Origin: JBBQZP01 sp038207585
Lineage (GTDB): Bacteria > Pseudomonadota > Alphaproteobacteria > Rhodobacterales > Rhodobacteraceae
Assembly: GCA_038207585.1 (NCBI GenBank)
Contig: JBBQZP010000014.1
Location: 1-64,000, forward strand
Direction: 5' to 3'
DNA: 64,000 bases
The translations under genes were made by a program, and so were the position numbers. Below, piece after piece: positions 49,202 to 58,065 of the stretch (positions are counted from its first letter, which is position 1; each line of letters opens with the position of its first letter). The notes under the pieces were generated by a model. The model had not been told where the DNA came from and did no database searches. It saw nothing but the letters and a program-made list of their open reading frames with translations.

Positions 49202-50284
49202 ATGTTGTATTGGTTGGCCGATCTGTCGGACGGCGGTGGGGTGTTCAACCTGTTCCGCTATATCACCTTCCGGGCGGGGGCGGCGTTTGCAACGGCGCTG
49301 GTCTTTGGATTCATCTTCGGGTTGCCGCTGATCAACTTTCTGCGCCGCAAGCAGGGCAAGGGTCAGCCGATCCGCGATGATGGCCCGATCACCCATTTTG
49401 CCAAGGCGGGCACGCCGACAATGGGGGGCTTGCTGATCCTGTCGGCGCTGCTGTTTTCCACGCTGTTGTGGGCGCGGCTGGATAACCCTTATGTCTGGAT
49501 CGTCATTCTGGTGACCTTGGGCTTTGGCCTTATCGGGTTTGCTGATGATTACGCCAAAGTCTCCAAGCAAAACACCAAGGGCGTTTCCAGCAAGGTGCGA
49601 ATTTTGCTGGGCCTGCTGATCGCGGCGCTTGCCGCCTATGCCGCAGCACAGTTCCACCCGGCCGAACTGACAGATCAGCTTGCCCTGCCGTTCTTCAAGA
49701 ATGCGCTGATCAATATGGGCTATTTCTTTGTGCCCTTCGGGATGATCGTGATCGTGGGGGCCGCGAATGCGGTGAACCTGACCGACGGGCTGGACGGGCT
49801 GGCCGTGATGCCGGTGATGATCGCCGCAGCAACCCTGGGGGTGATCGCCTATGCCGTGGGGCGCGTCGATTTCACCAGCTATCTGGAACTGCACTATGTG
49901 CCCGGCACCGGTGAGTTGCTGATCTTTTGCGCCGCACTGATCGGCGGCGGGCTTGGCTTTCTGTGGTACAACGCCCCCCCGGCGGCGGTGTTCATGGGCG
50001 ATACCGGGTCGCTTGCGCTTGGCGGCGCTTTGGGTGCGATTGCGGTCTGCACCAAGCACGAGTTGGTGCTGGCGATTGTGGGCGGGCTGTTCGTGGTCGA
50101 GGCGATGTCGGTGATCATTCAGGTCTTGTATTTCAAACGCACCGGAAAGCGCGTGTTCCTGATGGCCCCGATTCACCACCATTTCGAAAAGAAGGGCTGG
50201 GCCGAACCGCAGATCGTGATCCGGTTCTGGATCATCAGCCTGATCCTCGCGATGATCGGGCTTGCCACGCTGAAGGTGCGGTAG
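49202..50284 (+). CDS. mraY: Phospho-MurNAc-pentapeptide translocase MraY
   Basis: 360 residues with ten predicted membrane helices. Signatures: GQPIRDDGPITHFAKAGTPT, MGGLLIL, GFADDYAKVSKQNTKGVSSK (DDxxK), NAVNLTDGLDGLAVMP, FMGDTGSLALGGALGAI, MAPIHHHFEKKGWAEPQIVI. Transfers phospho-MurNAc-pentapeptide to undecaprenyl phosphate (lipid I). In most relatives murD follows immediately; here 2.4 kb of other genes intervene. Confidence 0.96.
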   Translation: MLYWLADLSDGGGVFNLFRYITFRAGAAFATALVFGFIFGLPLINFLRRKQGKGQPIRDDGPITHFAKAGTPTMGGLLILSALLFSTLLWARLDNPYVWIVILVTLGFGLIGFADDYAKVSKQNTKGVSSKVRILLGLLIAALAAYAAAQFHPAELTDQLALPFFKNALINMGYFFVPFGMIVIVGAANAVNLTDGLDGLAVMPVMIAAATLGVIAYAVGRVDFTSYLELHYVPGTGELLIFCAALIGGGLGFLWYNAPPAAVFMGDTGSLALGGALGAIAVCTKHELVLAIVGGLFVVEAMSVIIQVLYFKRTGKRVFLMAPIHHHFEKKGWAEPQIVIRFWIISLILAMIGLATLKVR

Positions 50285-50379
50285 GGGCGGGGTTTTTACT
50301 CTTCCCACCGCCCACCTGCCCCTTGCGCCACGCCAATTGCGCTGTAGTCTGCGAACCATATTGGCTTAAGGGGTTTCAC

Positions 50380-50577
50380 ATGCCGCAGACATCCATGGAC
50401 TATTGGGTTATCGCCGGGGTTATCGTGGCTGCGTTGGCGGTTATCGTCGCCTTTGCGCGACGCCCGAAAAAAACAACAAACGTTGCCGAAAGCTCCGAAC
50501 GTGTCGATCAAGAGGGTGGCGCTGGCACCAGCAGTAACACCGCAAAGGACAGTAGCGATGTGCGGCAGCGCGGGTAA
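50380..50577 (+). CDS. Small single-span membrane protein coupled to the TPR gene
   Basis: 65 residues: MPQTSMDYW, then one membrane helix (VIAGVIVAALAVIVAFA), a basic stop (RRPKKTT) and a polar tail of about 35 residues. AAGGGG precedes the ATG, and the stop overlaps the next ATG (TAATG), so it is co-translated with the TPR protein. No family is recognised. Its likely job is to place a partner at the membrane, but that is inference from topology and coupling only. Confidence 0.6.
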   Translation: MPQTSMDYWVIAGVIVAALAVIVAFARRPKKTTNVAESSERVDQEGGAGTSSNTAKDSSDVRQRG

Positions 50578-51953
50578 TGATGGGTCCAAAGACCGAAAAT
50601 ACGGTCACCGACTCGCAGAATGTCAGTCAGGTCGGCCATAATTCTGGCAGCATCCAGATCGGGCTGACCTTTCAGGAACATGAAAAAAATGTACGCGAGC
50701 GTCTGGACCAACTGCGCGCTGATCTGGAGCGCGCCCATGGTGCTGAACGAAGCATCCTACAAGCACAGGCGGATGCGGCACAGGCCAGTCTGTCGAACCT
50801 AGAGGCTGACTATCAAAAGACCCTCGTCGAACTTTCGGACCTGAAGGCAACGCTTGCCACATTTGACAACGTGCTTGACCGCACCAAGCACGCAGCGGCT
50901 GATGCAGCCCTTGATCGCGGCGACCGAAGCTTGGCACGCGCTCTGCTTGAAGAACTGGCACAGAAGGCCCGCGCACGGCGCGAAGATGCCTCTGTCGAAG
51001 AAGCCGGTCTGGAATTCAAACTTGGCGAAATCGCCGAAACCGAAATCCGCTGGCACGACGCCGCCCGCCATTACGCCCGCGCTGCCGATTTGAACCCTAC
51101 CTTTGACACGCTCTTGAAAGCCCGCGAATTCACCTGGCGCGCGGGCAATTATACAGCGGCCTATGGCTATGGCGAAAAACTGCTTGGCTGGGCCAAGGCG
51201 CAGGGCAGTCAGGAAGAACTGTCACAGGCATTGAACGAACATGCCCTGACCATCTACGCGCAAGGCCGCCATGCCGAGGCCGAAGTGCTCTATCGCCAAG
51301 CTTTGGAGATTTCCCGCGCCACGATTGGCGAGGCGCATCCAGCCTATGCCAGCCGTCTCAACAACCTCGCGGGCGTGGTACGGGCGCAGGGGCGGTATCC
51401 GGAGGCAGAGGGGCTGTACCGCCAAGCGCTGGAGATTGACCGCGCCACGATTGGCGAGGCGCATCCGGACCATGCCATCCACCTCAACAACCTCGCGGGC
51501 GTGGTACTGGCGCAGGGGCGGTATCCGGAGGCAGAGGGGCTGTACCGCCAAGCGCTGGAGATTGTTCGCGCCACGATTGGCGAGGCGCATCCGGACCACG
51601 CCATGCGCCTCGACAACCTCGCGGGCGTGGTGCGGGCGCAGGGGCGGTATCTGGAGGCGGAGGGGCTGTACCGCCAAGCGCTGGAGATTGACCGCACCAA
51701 GATTGGCGAGGCGCATCCGGATTTTGCCCTCCACCTCAACAACCTCGCGGTCGTGGTGGAGGCGCAGGGGCGGTATCCGGAGGCAGAGGGGCTGTTCCGG
51801 CAGGCGCTGGACATCGTGCGGGTCAGCCTTGGCGACCAGCATCCCAACACCAGAACCGGTGCAGGGAACTACCTAGGCCATCTTCTTGCCCACAACCCCA
51901 CGTCCCCCATGATCCCCACGCTGCAATCCCTGACCGCGCCGCCTTCGACGTGA
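50577..51953 (+). CDS. Tetratricopeptide-repeat protein with N-terminal coiled coil, inserted in the dcw cluster
   Basis: 458 residues. Residues ~7-32 (VTDSQNVSQVGHNSGSIQIG) form a polar, Asn/Ser/Gly-rich segment of the type found at the front of many bacterial TPR and NTPase effector proteins. Residues ~33-135 are strongly helical, likely coiled coil (HEKNVRERLDQLRADLERAH ... LSNLEADYQKTLVELSDLKA). Degenerate TPRs occupy ~140-215, then five 42-residue kinesin-light-chain-type TPRs (219-428: NLAGVVRAQGRYPEAEGLYR, QALEIDRATIGEAHPDHA). No catalytic domain. It lies between mraY and murD after a co-translated membrane protein. Possibly a scaffold; involvement in division or in defence is equally unproven. 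Confidence 0.8.
   Translation: MMGPKTENTVTDSQNVSQVGHNSGSIQIGLTFQEHEKNVRERLDQLRADLERAHGAERSILQAQADAAQASLSNLEADYQKTLVELSDLKATLATFDNVLDRTKHAAADAALDRGDRSLARALLEELAQKARARREDASVEEAGLEFKLGEIAETEIRWHDAARHYARAADLNPTFDTLLKAREFTWRAGNYTAAYGYGEKLLGWAKAQGSQEELSQALNEHALTIYAQGRHAEAEVLYRQALEISRATIGEAHPAYASRLNNLAGVVRAQGRYPEAEGLYRQALEIDRATIGEAHPDHAIHLNNLAGVVLAQGRYPEAEGLYRQALEIVRATIGEAHPDHAMRLDNLAGVVRAQGRYLEAEGLYRQALEIDRTKIGEAHPDFALHLNNLAVVVEAQGRYPEAEGLFRQALDIVRVSLGDQHPNTRTGAGNYLGHLLAHNPTSPMIPTLQSLTAPPST
51231..51860 (+). repeat. Five tandem 126-bp repeats within the TPR gene
   Basis: Each unit encodes one 42-residue TPR. Units 2-4 are nearly identical at the DNA level (long shared strings such as GAGGGGCTGTACCGCCAAGC and ATTGGCGAGGCGCATCCGGA recur in phase), unit 1 and unit 5 being more diverged. 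Such identity suggests recent duplication or gene conversion, and copy number may vary between strains. Confidence 0.85.
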
Positions 51954-51994
51954 CCCTGCCTTTGGCCGCCCCCGTTCAAACCGTGAAATCCGCC

Positions 51995-52666
51995 ATGGCC
52001 CCGAAGGAATCCGATCTTTACCCGCCCATCAAGGCCTATCTTGAGGCGCAGGGCTATACCGTCAAAGCCGAGATCGGCGCCTGTGATGTGATGGCGGTGC
52101 GGGGGGATGAGCCGCCGGTTTGTGTGGAGTTGAAGCTGACCTTCTCGCTGGCGCTGATCCTGCAGGGGGCTGCACGACAGGCGGTGTTCGAGCATGTGTA
52201 TCTGGCGGTGCCGGTCAACAAGGGCTGGGCCGTGCGCTATGCCGATATCCTGCGCCTGTGTCGCCGTCTGGGTCTTGGCCTGTTGGCGGTGAAACCGGAC
52301 GGGGTCGAGGCGCATCTGGACCCCGGCCCCTATGCGCCGCGCCTGAATTCGGCCAAGGCGGGGCGGTTGTTGCGTGAGTTTGAACGCCGCGTTGGCGACC
52401 CAAACACCGGCGGCACAACTGGCGTGAAACGGATGACCGCCTACCGGCAGGATGCGCTGCGCTGTGCGGCAGTGTTGGCGACCTCTGGCCCATTGGCACC
52501 GGCCGTAGTAGCGAAAACCTGCGGCGTGGTCCGTGCCGCCAGCCTGATGCGCGCCGATCACTACGGCTGGTTCGAACGGGTGGCACGCGGGGTCTATGCG
52601 ATCACGCCAAAGGGGCATGCGGCGCTGGCCGATACGCCGCCGCCACCGACGCGGCCAAACACCTAG
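51995..52666 (+). CDS. DUF2161 family protein, PD-(D/E)XK-like
   Basis: 223 residues from ATG 51995 (MAPKESDLYPPIKAYLEAQG); a longer version from GTG 51950 or 51983 is possible. The N-terminal half reads YTVKAEIGACDVMAVRGDEP then PVCVELKLTFSLALILQGAA, with the E...D...ExK spacing of restriction-endonuclease-like folds; databases call it DUF2161 phosphodiesterase. The C-terminal half (TAYRQDALRCAAVLATSGPL, VRAASLMRADHYGWFERVAR, GVYAITPKGHAAL) looks like a winged-helix domain. The function is unknown. It overlaps nothing; murD follows after 65 bases with its own strong ribosome site. Confidence 0.8.
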   Translation: MAPKESDLYPPIKAYLEAQGYTVKAEIGACDVMAVRGDEPPVCVELKLTFSLALILQGAARQAVFEHVYLAVPVNKGWAVRYADILRLCRRLGLGLLAVKPDGVEAHLDPGPYAPRLNSAKAGRLLREFERRVGDPNTGGTTGVKRMTAYRQDALRCAAVLATSGPLAPAVVAKTCGVVRAASLMRADHYGWFERVARGVYAITPKGHAALADTPPPPTRPNT

Positions 52667-52731
52667 CTCCGCCACCTTGCAGCGGGCGGGGCTGGCAGGC
52701 ATTGTCGCGCGCAGGGCAGAGGAGGGTACGA

Positions 52732-54135
52732 ATGATTCCGGTGCAGGGCTATGCGGGTGTAAAAGTGGCGGTTATGGGGCTTGGCCGTTCGGGCCTCGCC
52801 ACAGCGCGCGCGCTTGTCGCAGGTGGCGCAGAGGCACTGGTCTGGGACGACAGCGTTGAGGCCCGCGCCAAGGCCGAGGTTGAGGGCTTTGCGCCCCACG
52901 ATCTGACCCGCGCGGGCGCGTTTGACGGCGTCGCGGCTCTGATCACCAGCCCCGGCATCCCGCATCTTTACCCCGCGCCGCACAAGGTGATCGCCCGCGC
53001 GCTGGAGGCCGGTGTGCCGGTGGACAATGACATCGGGCTTTTCTTCCGCAGCTTTGCGCTGCCCGAATGGGACAATTTCGACACCACCCCCCGCGTGATC
53101 TGCGTCACCGGATCGAACGGGAAATCGACCACCACCGCGCTGATCCATCATATCCTTGAGGAATGCGGTCGACCCACGCAGATGGCCGGAAACATTGGCC
53201 GCGGCGTGCTGGATATTGACCCCGCGGGCGACGGCGAGGTGATCGTGCTGGAGCTTTCAAGTTATCAGACCGATCTGGCCCGCGCACTGACGCCTGATAT
53301 TGCCGTATTCACCAACCTGTCGCCCGACCATCTGGACCGTCACGGCGGCATGGGCGGCTATTTCGCCGCCAAGCGCCGGCTGTTCGCCGAAGGCGGGCCG
53401 GACCGCTGTGTGATCGGCGTGGATGAGGCCGAGGGCAGGTATCTGGCGAACCAGTTGGGCATGGCGGCGGCGGATGACCGGGTGATCCGGGTATCATCAG
53501 GCACCAAGCTTGAAGGGTTTGGCTGGTCAGTCTTTGCGCGCAAGGGGTTTCTGGCGGAATGGCGGCGCGGCAAGCAAGTGGCGAACATTGATCTGCGTGA
53601 TATCGCCGGTCTGCCCGGCGCGCATAATCACCAGAACGCCTGTGCGGCCTATGCCGCTTGTCGCGCGCTCGCACTTGCTCCGCGCGAGATCGAGGCGGCG
53701 ATGCGCAGTTTTTCGGGCCTGCCGCACCGCAGCCAGACCATAGCCGAACGCGGCGGGGTGCGGTTTGTGAACGACTCCAAGGCCACCAATGTGGACAGTG
53801 CGGCCAAGGCGTTGCAGGCCTTTGCCCGCATCCGCTGGATTGCGGGGGGCTTGGGCAAGGATGGCGGCATTGCGGCGTTGCAGCCGCATCTGGGATCGGT
53901 CGTGAAGGCCTATCTGATCGGTCATTCGGCGCGGGATTTCGCGCTTGAACTGGGCGACACCCCGCATGAGATCTGCGAGACGATGGAGCGTGCCGTGCAA
54001 CGTGCCTGCGCCGAGGCACAGGCGGGCGAGGTGGTGCTTCTGGCCCCGGCGGCGGCGAGTTTCGACCAGTATCCCAATTTCGAGAAACGTGGCGAGGATT
54101 TTGCAGCCTGCGTGGCAGCCCTTCCCCCGGTCTAG
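52732..54135 (+). CDS. murD: UDP-MurNAc-L-alanine:D-glutamate ligase MurD
   Basis: 467 residues from ATG 52732, preceded by GGAGGG. VKVAVMGLGRSGLATARALV, ITSPGIPHLYP, ATP loop VTGSNGKSTTTALI (127-133 core), MAGNIGRGVLDI, LELSSYQTDLA, TNLSPDHLDRHGGMGGYFAA, LPHRSQTIAERGGVRFVNDS KATNVDSAAKALQ, LLAPAAASFDQYPNFEKRGE. Adds D-Glu to UDP-MurNAc-L-Ala in the cytoplasm. Confidence 0.95.
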   Translation: MIPVQGYAGVKVAVMGLGRSGLATARALVAGGAEALVWDDSVEARAKAEVEGFAPHDLTRAGAFDGVAALITSPGIPHLYPAPHKVIARALEAGVPVDNDIGLFFRSFALPEWDNFDTTPRVICVTGSNGKSTTTALIHHILEECGRPTQMAGNIGRGVLDIDPAGDGEVIVLELSSYQTDLARALTPDIAVFTNLSPDHLDRHGGMGGYFAAKRRLFAEGGPDRCVIGVDEAEGRYLANQLGMAAADDRVIRVSSGTKLEGFGWSVFARKGFLAEWRRGKQVANIDLRDIAGLPGAHNHQNACAAYAACRALALAPREIEAAMRSFSGLPHRSQTIAERGGVRFVNDSKATNVDSAAKALQAFARIRWIAGGLGKDGGIAALQPHLGSVVKAYLIGHSARDFALELGDTPHEICETMERAVQRACAEAQAGEVVLLAPAAASFDQYPNFEKRGEDFAACVAALPPV

Positions 54136-54379
54136 CTGCGATCATCTGCGCACGCTCTTCCGCCCTGACAGGCGACATCGCTGAACTAGCGAAGAGCACC
54201 GCATAGGTGCGATGAGCGGTGCGGTGGCGAAAGCCGACAAAAACCGCGCAGTCCATTCCCGGTTCTTGCCCCCAGATGCGCGCTTCCCCCTAGCGCCGCG
54301 CCGCATTCTTCGCTACACTTTCGCCCAAGCCCGGACAAACGGGCATCTGAGGCAGTGCAGGCAAAGTCAGGCGGTTCCC

Positions 54380-55546
54380 ATGACAGAGATGGTCTATGGC
54401 TCTATGCCCGTTCGGGCGAGCGAGCCGGTTCTTTCACGTTGGTGGCGCACGATCGACAAATTCTCGCTGACGGCGGTGATCGCGCTGTTTGCGGTGGGCT
54501 TGCTGCTTGGCCTAGCAGCCTCGGTGCCCTTAGCCACGCGCAACGGGCTTGACCCGTTCTATTACGTTCAGCGGCAGGCGTTTTTCGGCACCATTGCGAT
54601 GGCGGCGATGCTGGGCTGTTCGATGCTGACGCCAGACATGGTGCGGCGCATTGGCGTGCTTGGCTTTGCCGTGTCGTTCGCGGCGCTTATGGCGCTGCCG
54701 CTTTTCGGCACCGATTTTGGCAAGGGTGCGATCCGCTGGTTCAGTTTCGGCTTCGCCTCGGTGCAGCCTTCGGAATTTCTCAAGCCCGGCTTTATTGTGC
54801 TGAGTGCATGGCTGATGGCGGCCGGGCAGCAACTGAACGGCCCGCCGGGCAAGGTGATTTCCTTTACGTTGACCGGCATAATCGTGGTGATGCTGGCGTT
54901 GCAGCCCGATTTCGGGCAGGCGATGCTGGTGCTGTTCGGCTGGGGCGTTGTGTATTTCGTGGCGGGTGCGCCATTCCTGCTGATCTCGGTCATTGTGGGT
55001 GTGGTGACGGCGGGCGGCATCTTTGCCTATAGCGCGTCCGAGCATTTCGCGCGCCGGATCGACGGGTTTCTGGCCGCCGATGTTGACCCGCGCACCCAGC
55101 TTGGCTATGCGACGAACGCCATTCAGGAGGGCGGGTTTTTCGGCGTGGGCGTGGGCGAGGGGCAGGTCAAATGGGCGCTGCCCGACGCGCATACCGATTT
55201 CATCATCGCCGTTGCAGCCGAAGAATACGGGCTGATCCTGGTGCTGGTTATCATCGCACTTTACACCACGGTTGTTGTCCGCTCGATGGTGCGGCTGATG
55301 AAAGAGCGTGATCCGTTCATCCGGCTGGCGGGGGCGGGGCTTGCCTGCATTTTCGGCGTTCAGGCGATGATCAACATGGGGGTTGCGGTGCGTCTGCTAC
55401 CTGCCAAGGGGATGACGCTGCCGTTTGTCAGTTACGGCGGGTCGTCGGTGATTGCAGCGGGCATCACGGTTGGCATGTTGCTGGCGCTGACGCGCACGCG
55501 CCCGCAGGGGCAGATGGGTGACATCCTGCGCAAGCGGAGTCGGTAG
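54380..55546 (+). CDS. ftsW: Septal peptidoglycan glycosyltransferase FtsW
   Basis: 388 residues from ATG 54380, with about ten helices (SEDS family). Motifs: WWRTIDKFSLTAVIALFAVG, GTDFGKGAIRWFSFGFASVQ PSEFLKPG, LQPDFGQAMLVLFGWGVVYF, LGYATNAIQEGGFFGVGVGE GQVKWALPDAHTDFIIAVAA EEYG, and GMTLPFVSYGGSSVIAAGI near the end. It polymerises septal glycan with FtsI. The frame is open back to 54212 but those residues are not FtsW-like. The 244 bases between murD and ftsW are the longest gap after the DUF2161 gene and may hold an internal promoter; no clear element is visible. Confidence 0.94.
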   Translation: MTEMVYGSMPVRASEPVLSRWWRTIDKFSLTAVIALFAVGLLLGLAASVPLATRNGLDPFYYVQRQAFFGTIAMAAMLGCSMLTPDMVRRIGVLGFAVSFAALMALPLFGTDFGKGAIRWFSFGFASVQPSEFLKPGFIVLSAWLMAAGQQLNGPPGKVISFTLTGIIVVMLALQPDFGQAMLVLFGWGVVYFVAGAPFLLISVIVGVVTAGGIFAYSASEHFARRIDGFLAADVDPRTQLGYATNAIQEGGFFGVGVGEGQVKWALPDAHTDFIIAVAAEEYGLILVLVIIALYTTVVVRSMVRLMKERDPFIRLAGAGLACIFGVQAMINMGVAVRLLPAKGMTLPFVSYGGSSVIAAGITVGMLLALTRTRPQGQMGDILRKRSR

Positions 55547-56638
55547 GTGGCGCATCTCCTCCTCATCGCGGCGGGCGGCACAGGCGGGCACATGTTCCCC
55601 GCGCAGGCGCTGGCCGAGGCGATGGTGGCGCGGGGCTGGCGGGTGAAGCTTTCGACCGATGCGCGGGGCGCGCGCTATGCGGGTGGGTTCCCGGCGCAGG
55701 TTGATGTGGAAACGGTATCTTCGGCGACCTTTGCGCGGGGTGGGGTGCTGGCGAAAGCGCTGGTTCCGCTACGGATTGCGGGGGGCGTTCTGGGCTCGGT
55801 CTTCGGGATGCTGCGCGACAAGCCGGCCGTTGTGGTGGGGTTTGGCGGGTATCCGTCGATCCCGGCACTGGTTGCAGCGATCATCCTGCGCAGGCCGCGG
55901 ATGATTCACGAACAAAATGGCGTTCTGGGCCGCGTGAATACCGCCCTTGCGCGCCGCGTGCAGGCGGTGGCTTGCGGCACCTGGCCCACAACCCTGCCCG
56001 AAGGTGTCACGGGCGAGCATACCGGCAATCCGGTCCGTCAGGCCGTGCTGGACCGTGCGGGCGCACCCTATATCGCGCCGGGTGACTACCCGATGAGCGT
56101 GGTTGTGATCGGAGGCTCTCAGGGCGCGCGCATCCTTTCGGATGTGGTGCCCGCCGCGATTGCATCGCTTGACGCGCCGATTCGCCAGCTTTTGCGGATC
56201 GCCCATCAGGCCCGGGCCGAAGATATTGACCGCGTGTCAGAGGCTTATGCAAGCGCCGGAATCCCCGCCGAGGTGGAACCGTTCTTCGCCGACATTCCAC
56301 GCCGTCTGTCGGAAGCACAACTTGTGATTTCACGCTCGGGGGCGTCGTCCATTGCCGATATCTCGATCATCGGGCGGCCTGCGATCCTGATCCCCTATGC
56401 CGCAGCCACGGGCGATCATCAGACCGCAAACGCTCGCGGGTTGGTGGATGCCGAGGCTGCCATTCTGGTGCCCGAGGCGCAGGCCACGCCGCACACGCTT
56501 GCCGCCCAGATTGCAACTGTTCTAAGTCAACCCAACGCCGCCGCCCGCATGGCACACAACGCAGCCGAACAAGGCCGCCCCGACGCCACCGACCGCTTGG
56601 TCGATATTGTGACCCGACTTGCAGGAACCGATAGATGA
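55547..56638 (+). CDS. murG: UDP-GlcNAc:lipid I N-acetylglucosaminyltransferase MurG
   Basis: 363 residues from GTG 55547, directly after the ftsW stop. LLLIAAGGTGGHMFPAQALA, VVGFGGYPSIPALVAAIILR, MIHEQNGVLGRVNTALARRV, VVIGGSQGARILSDVVPAAI, FFADIPRRLSEAQLVISRSG ASSIADISIIGRPAILIPYA, DHQTANARGLVDAEAAIL. Converts lipid I to lipid II at the inner face of the membrane. Overlaps murC by ATGA. Confidence 0.95.
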   Translation: MAHLLLIAAGGTGGHMFPAQALAEAMVARGWRVKLSTDARGARYAGGFPAQVDVETVSSATFARGGVLAKALVPLRIAGGVLGSVFGMLRDKPAVVVGFGGYPSIPALVAAIILRRPRMIHEQNGVLGRVNTALARRVQAVACGTWPTTLPEGVTGEHTGNPVRQAVLDRAGAPYIAPGDYPMSVVVIGGSQGARILSDVVPAAIASLDAPIRQLLRIAHQARAEDIDRVSEAYASAGIPAEVEPFFADIPRRLSEAQLVISRSGASSIADISIIGRPAILIPYAAATGDHQTANARGLVDAEAAILVPEAQATPHTLAAQIATVLSQPNAAARMAHNAAEQGRPDATDRLVDIVTRLAGTDR

Positions 56639-58065
56639 ACGCAGCAGCCACCAAACTTCCGGGCGAACTTGGCCCCATCCATTTTGTCGGCATCGGCGGT
56701 ATCGGCATGTCGGGCATTGCCGAGGTGCTTATGACTCTGGGCTACCGGGTGCAGGGGTCGGATGCGAAAGCCTCCAAGATCACCGACCGGCTGGTGAAAC
56801 TGGGGGCCACGGTGGTTGAGGGCCAGCGCGCGGAAAACATCGGCGACGCGGCGGTTGTGGTGATTTCGTCCGCCATCAAGAAGGGCAATCCCGAACTGGA
56901 AGAGGCCCGCAAACGCGGCCTGCCGGTGGTGCGCCGGGCGGAAATGCTGGCCGAACTGATGCGCCTTCGGTCCAACATCGCGATTGCGGGCACGCATGGC
57001 AAGACGACGACCACAACGATGGTTGCGGCCCTGCTGGACCGGGGCGGGTTTGACCCCACGGTGATCAACGGCGGCATCATCCACGCCTATGGCTCGAACG
57101 CGCGGGCGGGCGAGGGTGAATGGATGGTGGTTGAGGCGGATGAGTCCGACGGCTCCTTCAACCGCCTGCCCGCGACCATCGCCATCGTCACCAACATCGA
57201 CCCCGAACATATGGAGCATTGGGGCAGCTTTGATGCCCTGCGCAAAGGGTTCGATGATTTCGTATCCAACGTGCCGTTTTACGGCTTGGCCGTTTGCTGC
57301 ACCGATCATGCCGAAGTGCAGGCGCTGGTCGGACGGATCACCGACCGCCGCATCGTGACCTTTGGCTTCAACGCGCAGGCCGACGTGCGCGCGGTGAACC
57401 TGACCTATGAAAACGGCACCGCCCATTTCGATGTGGCCCTGCAGGGTGAAGGGCTGGATGAAAATGGCAAGCCTTCGGTGATTGAAGGGCTGACCCTGCC
57501 GATGCCCGGCGATCACAACGTGTCGAACGCCTTGTCGGCGATTGCGGTGGCGCGGCATCTGGGCATGAAAAAGGACGAAATCCGCGAGGCGCTGGCCAGC
57601 TTTGGCGGCGTGAACCGGCGCTTTACCAAGGTGGCCGAGGTGAACGGGGTGACGATCATCGACGATTACGGCCACCACCCGGTTGAAATCGCCGCCGTCC
57701 TGAAAGCCGCGCGTCAGGCCACCAAGGGCCGTATCATCGCCGTGCATCAGCCGCACCGCTATACCCGGCTTTCGAACCTGTTCGATGATTTCTGCACCTG
57801 TTTCAACGAGGCCGATGTGGTGGCCATTGCCGATGTCTATGCCGCGGGCGAAGACCCCATTCCGGGGGCGTCGCGCGATGATCTGGTGGCGGGGCTGATC
57901 GCCCACGGCCACCGCCATGCCCGCGCGATTATCGACGAGGCCGATCTGGCTAGGCTTGTGCGCGAACAGGCGCGGCCGGGCGATATGGTCGTGTGCCTTG
58001 GGGCGGGCACAATCTCGACCTGGGCCAACAACCTGCCCGCTTTGTTGCAGGGAAAAGCCGCGTGA
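56635..58065 (+). CDS. murC: UDP-MurNAc:L-alanine ligase MurC
   Basis: 476 residues. IHFVGIGGIGMSGIAEVLMT, VVISSAIKKGNPELEEARKR, ATP loop IAGTHGKTTTTTMVAALL (core from 119), VEADESDGSFNRLP, TNIDPEHMEHWG, MPGDHNVSNALSAIAVARHL, IDDYGHHPVEIAAVLKAARQ, AVHQPHRYTRL. Adds the first L-Ala to UDP-MurNAc. Its stop overlaps the next GTG (GTGA). Confidence 0.95.
   Translation: MNAAATKLPGELGPIHFVGIGGIGMSGIAEVLMTLGYRVQGSDAKASKITDRLVKLGATVVEGQRAENIGDAAVVVISSAIKKGNPELEEARKRGLPVVRRAEMLAELMRLRSNIAIAGTHGKTTTTTMVAALLDRGGFDPTVINGGIIHAYGSNARAGEGEWMVVEADESDGSFNRLPATIAIVTNIDPEHMEHWGSFDALRKGFDDFVSNVPFYGLAVCCTDHAEVQALVGRITDRRIVTFGFNAQADVRAVNLTYENGTAHFDVALQGEGLDENGKPSVIEGLTLPMPGDHNVSNALSAIAVARHLGMKKDEIREALASFGGVNRRFTKVAEVNGVTIIDDYGHHPVEIAAVLKAARQATKGRIIAVHQPHRYTRLSNLFDDFCTCFNEADVVAIADVYAAGEDPIPGASRDDLVAGLIAHGHRHARAIIDEADLARLVREQARPGDMVVCLGAGTISTWANNLPALLQGKAA

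Noticed and set aside
49927..50577. 216-residue frame running from inside mraY to 50577
   Set aside because: Only the last 65 codons, from ATG 50380 with AAGGGG upstream, look coding; the front part is mraY read out of frame.
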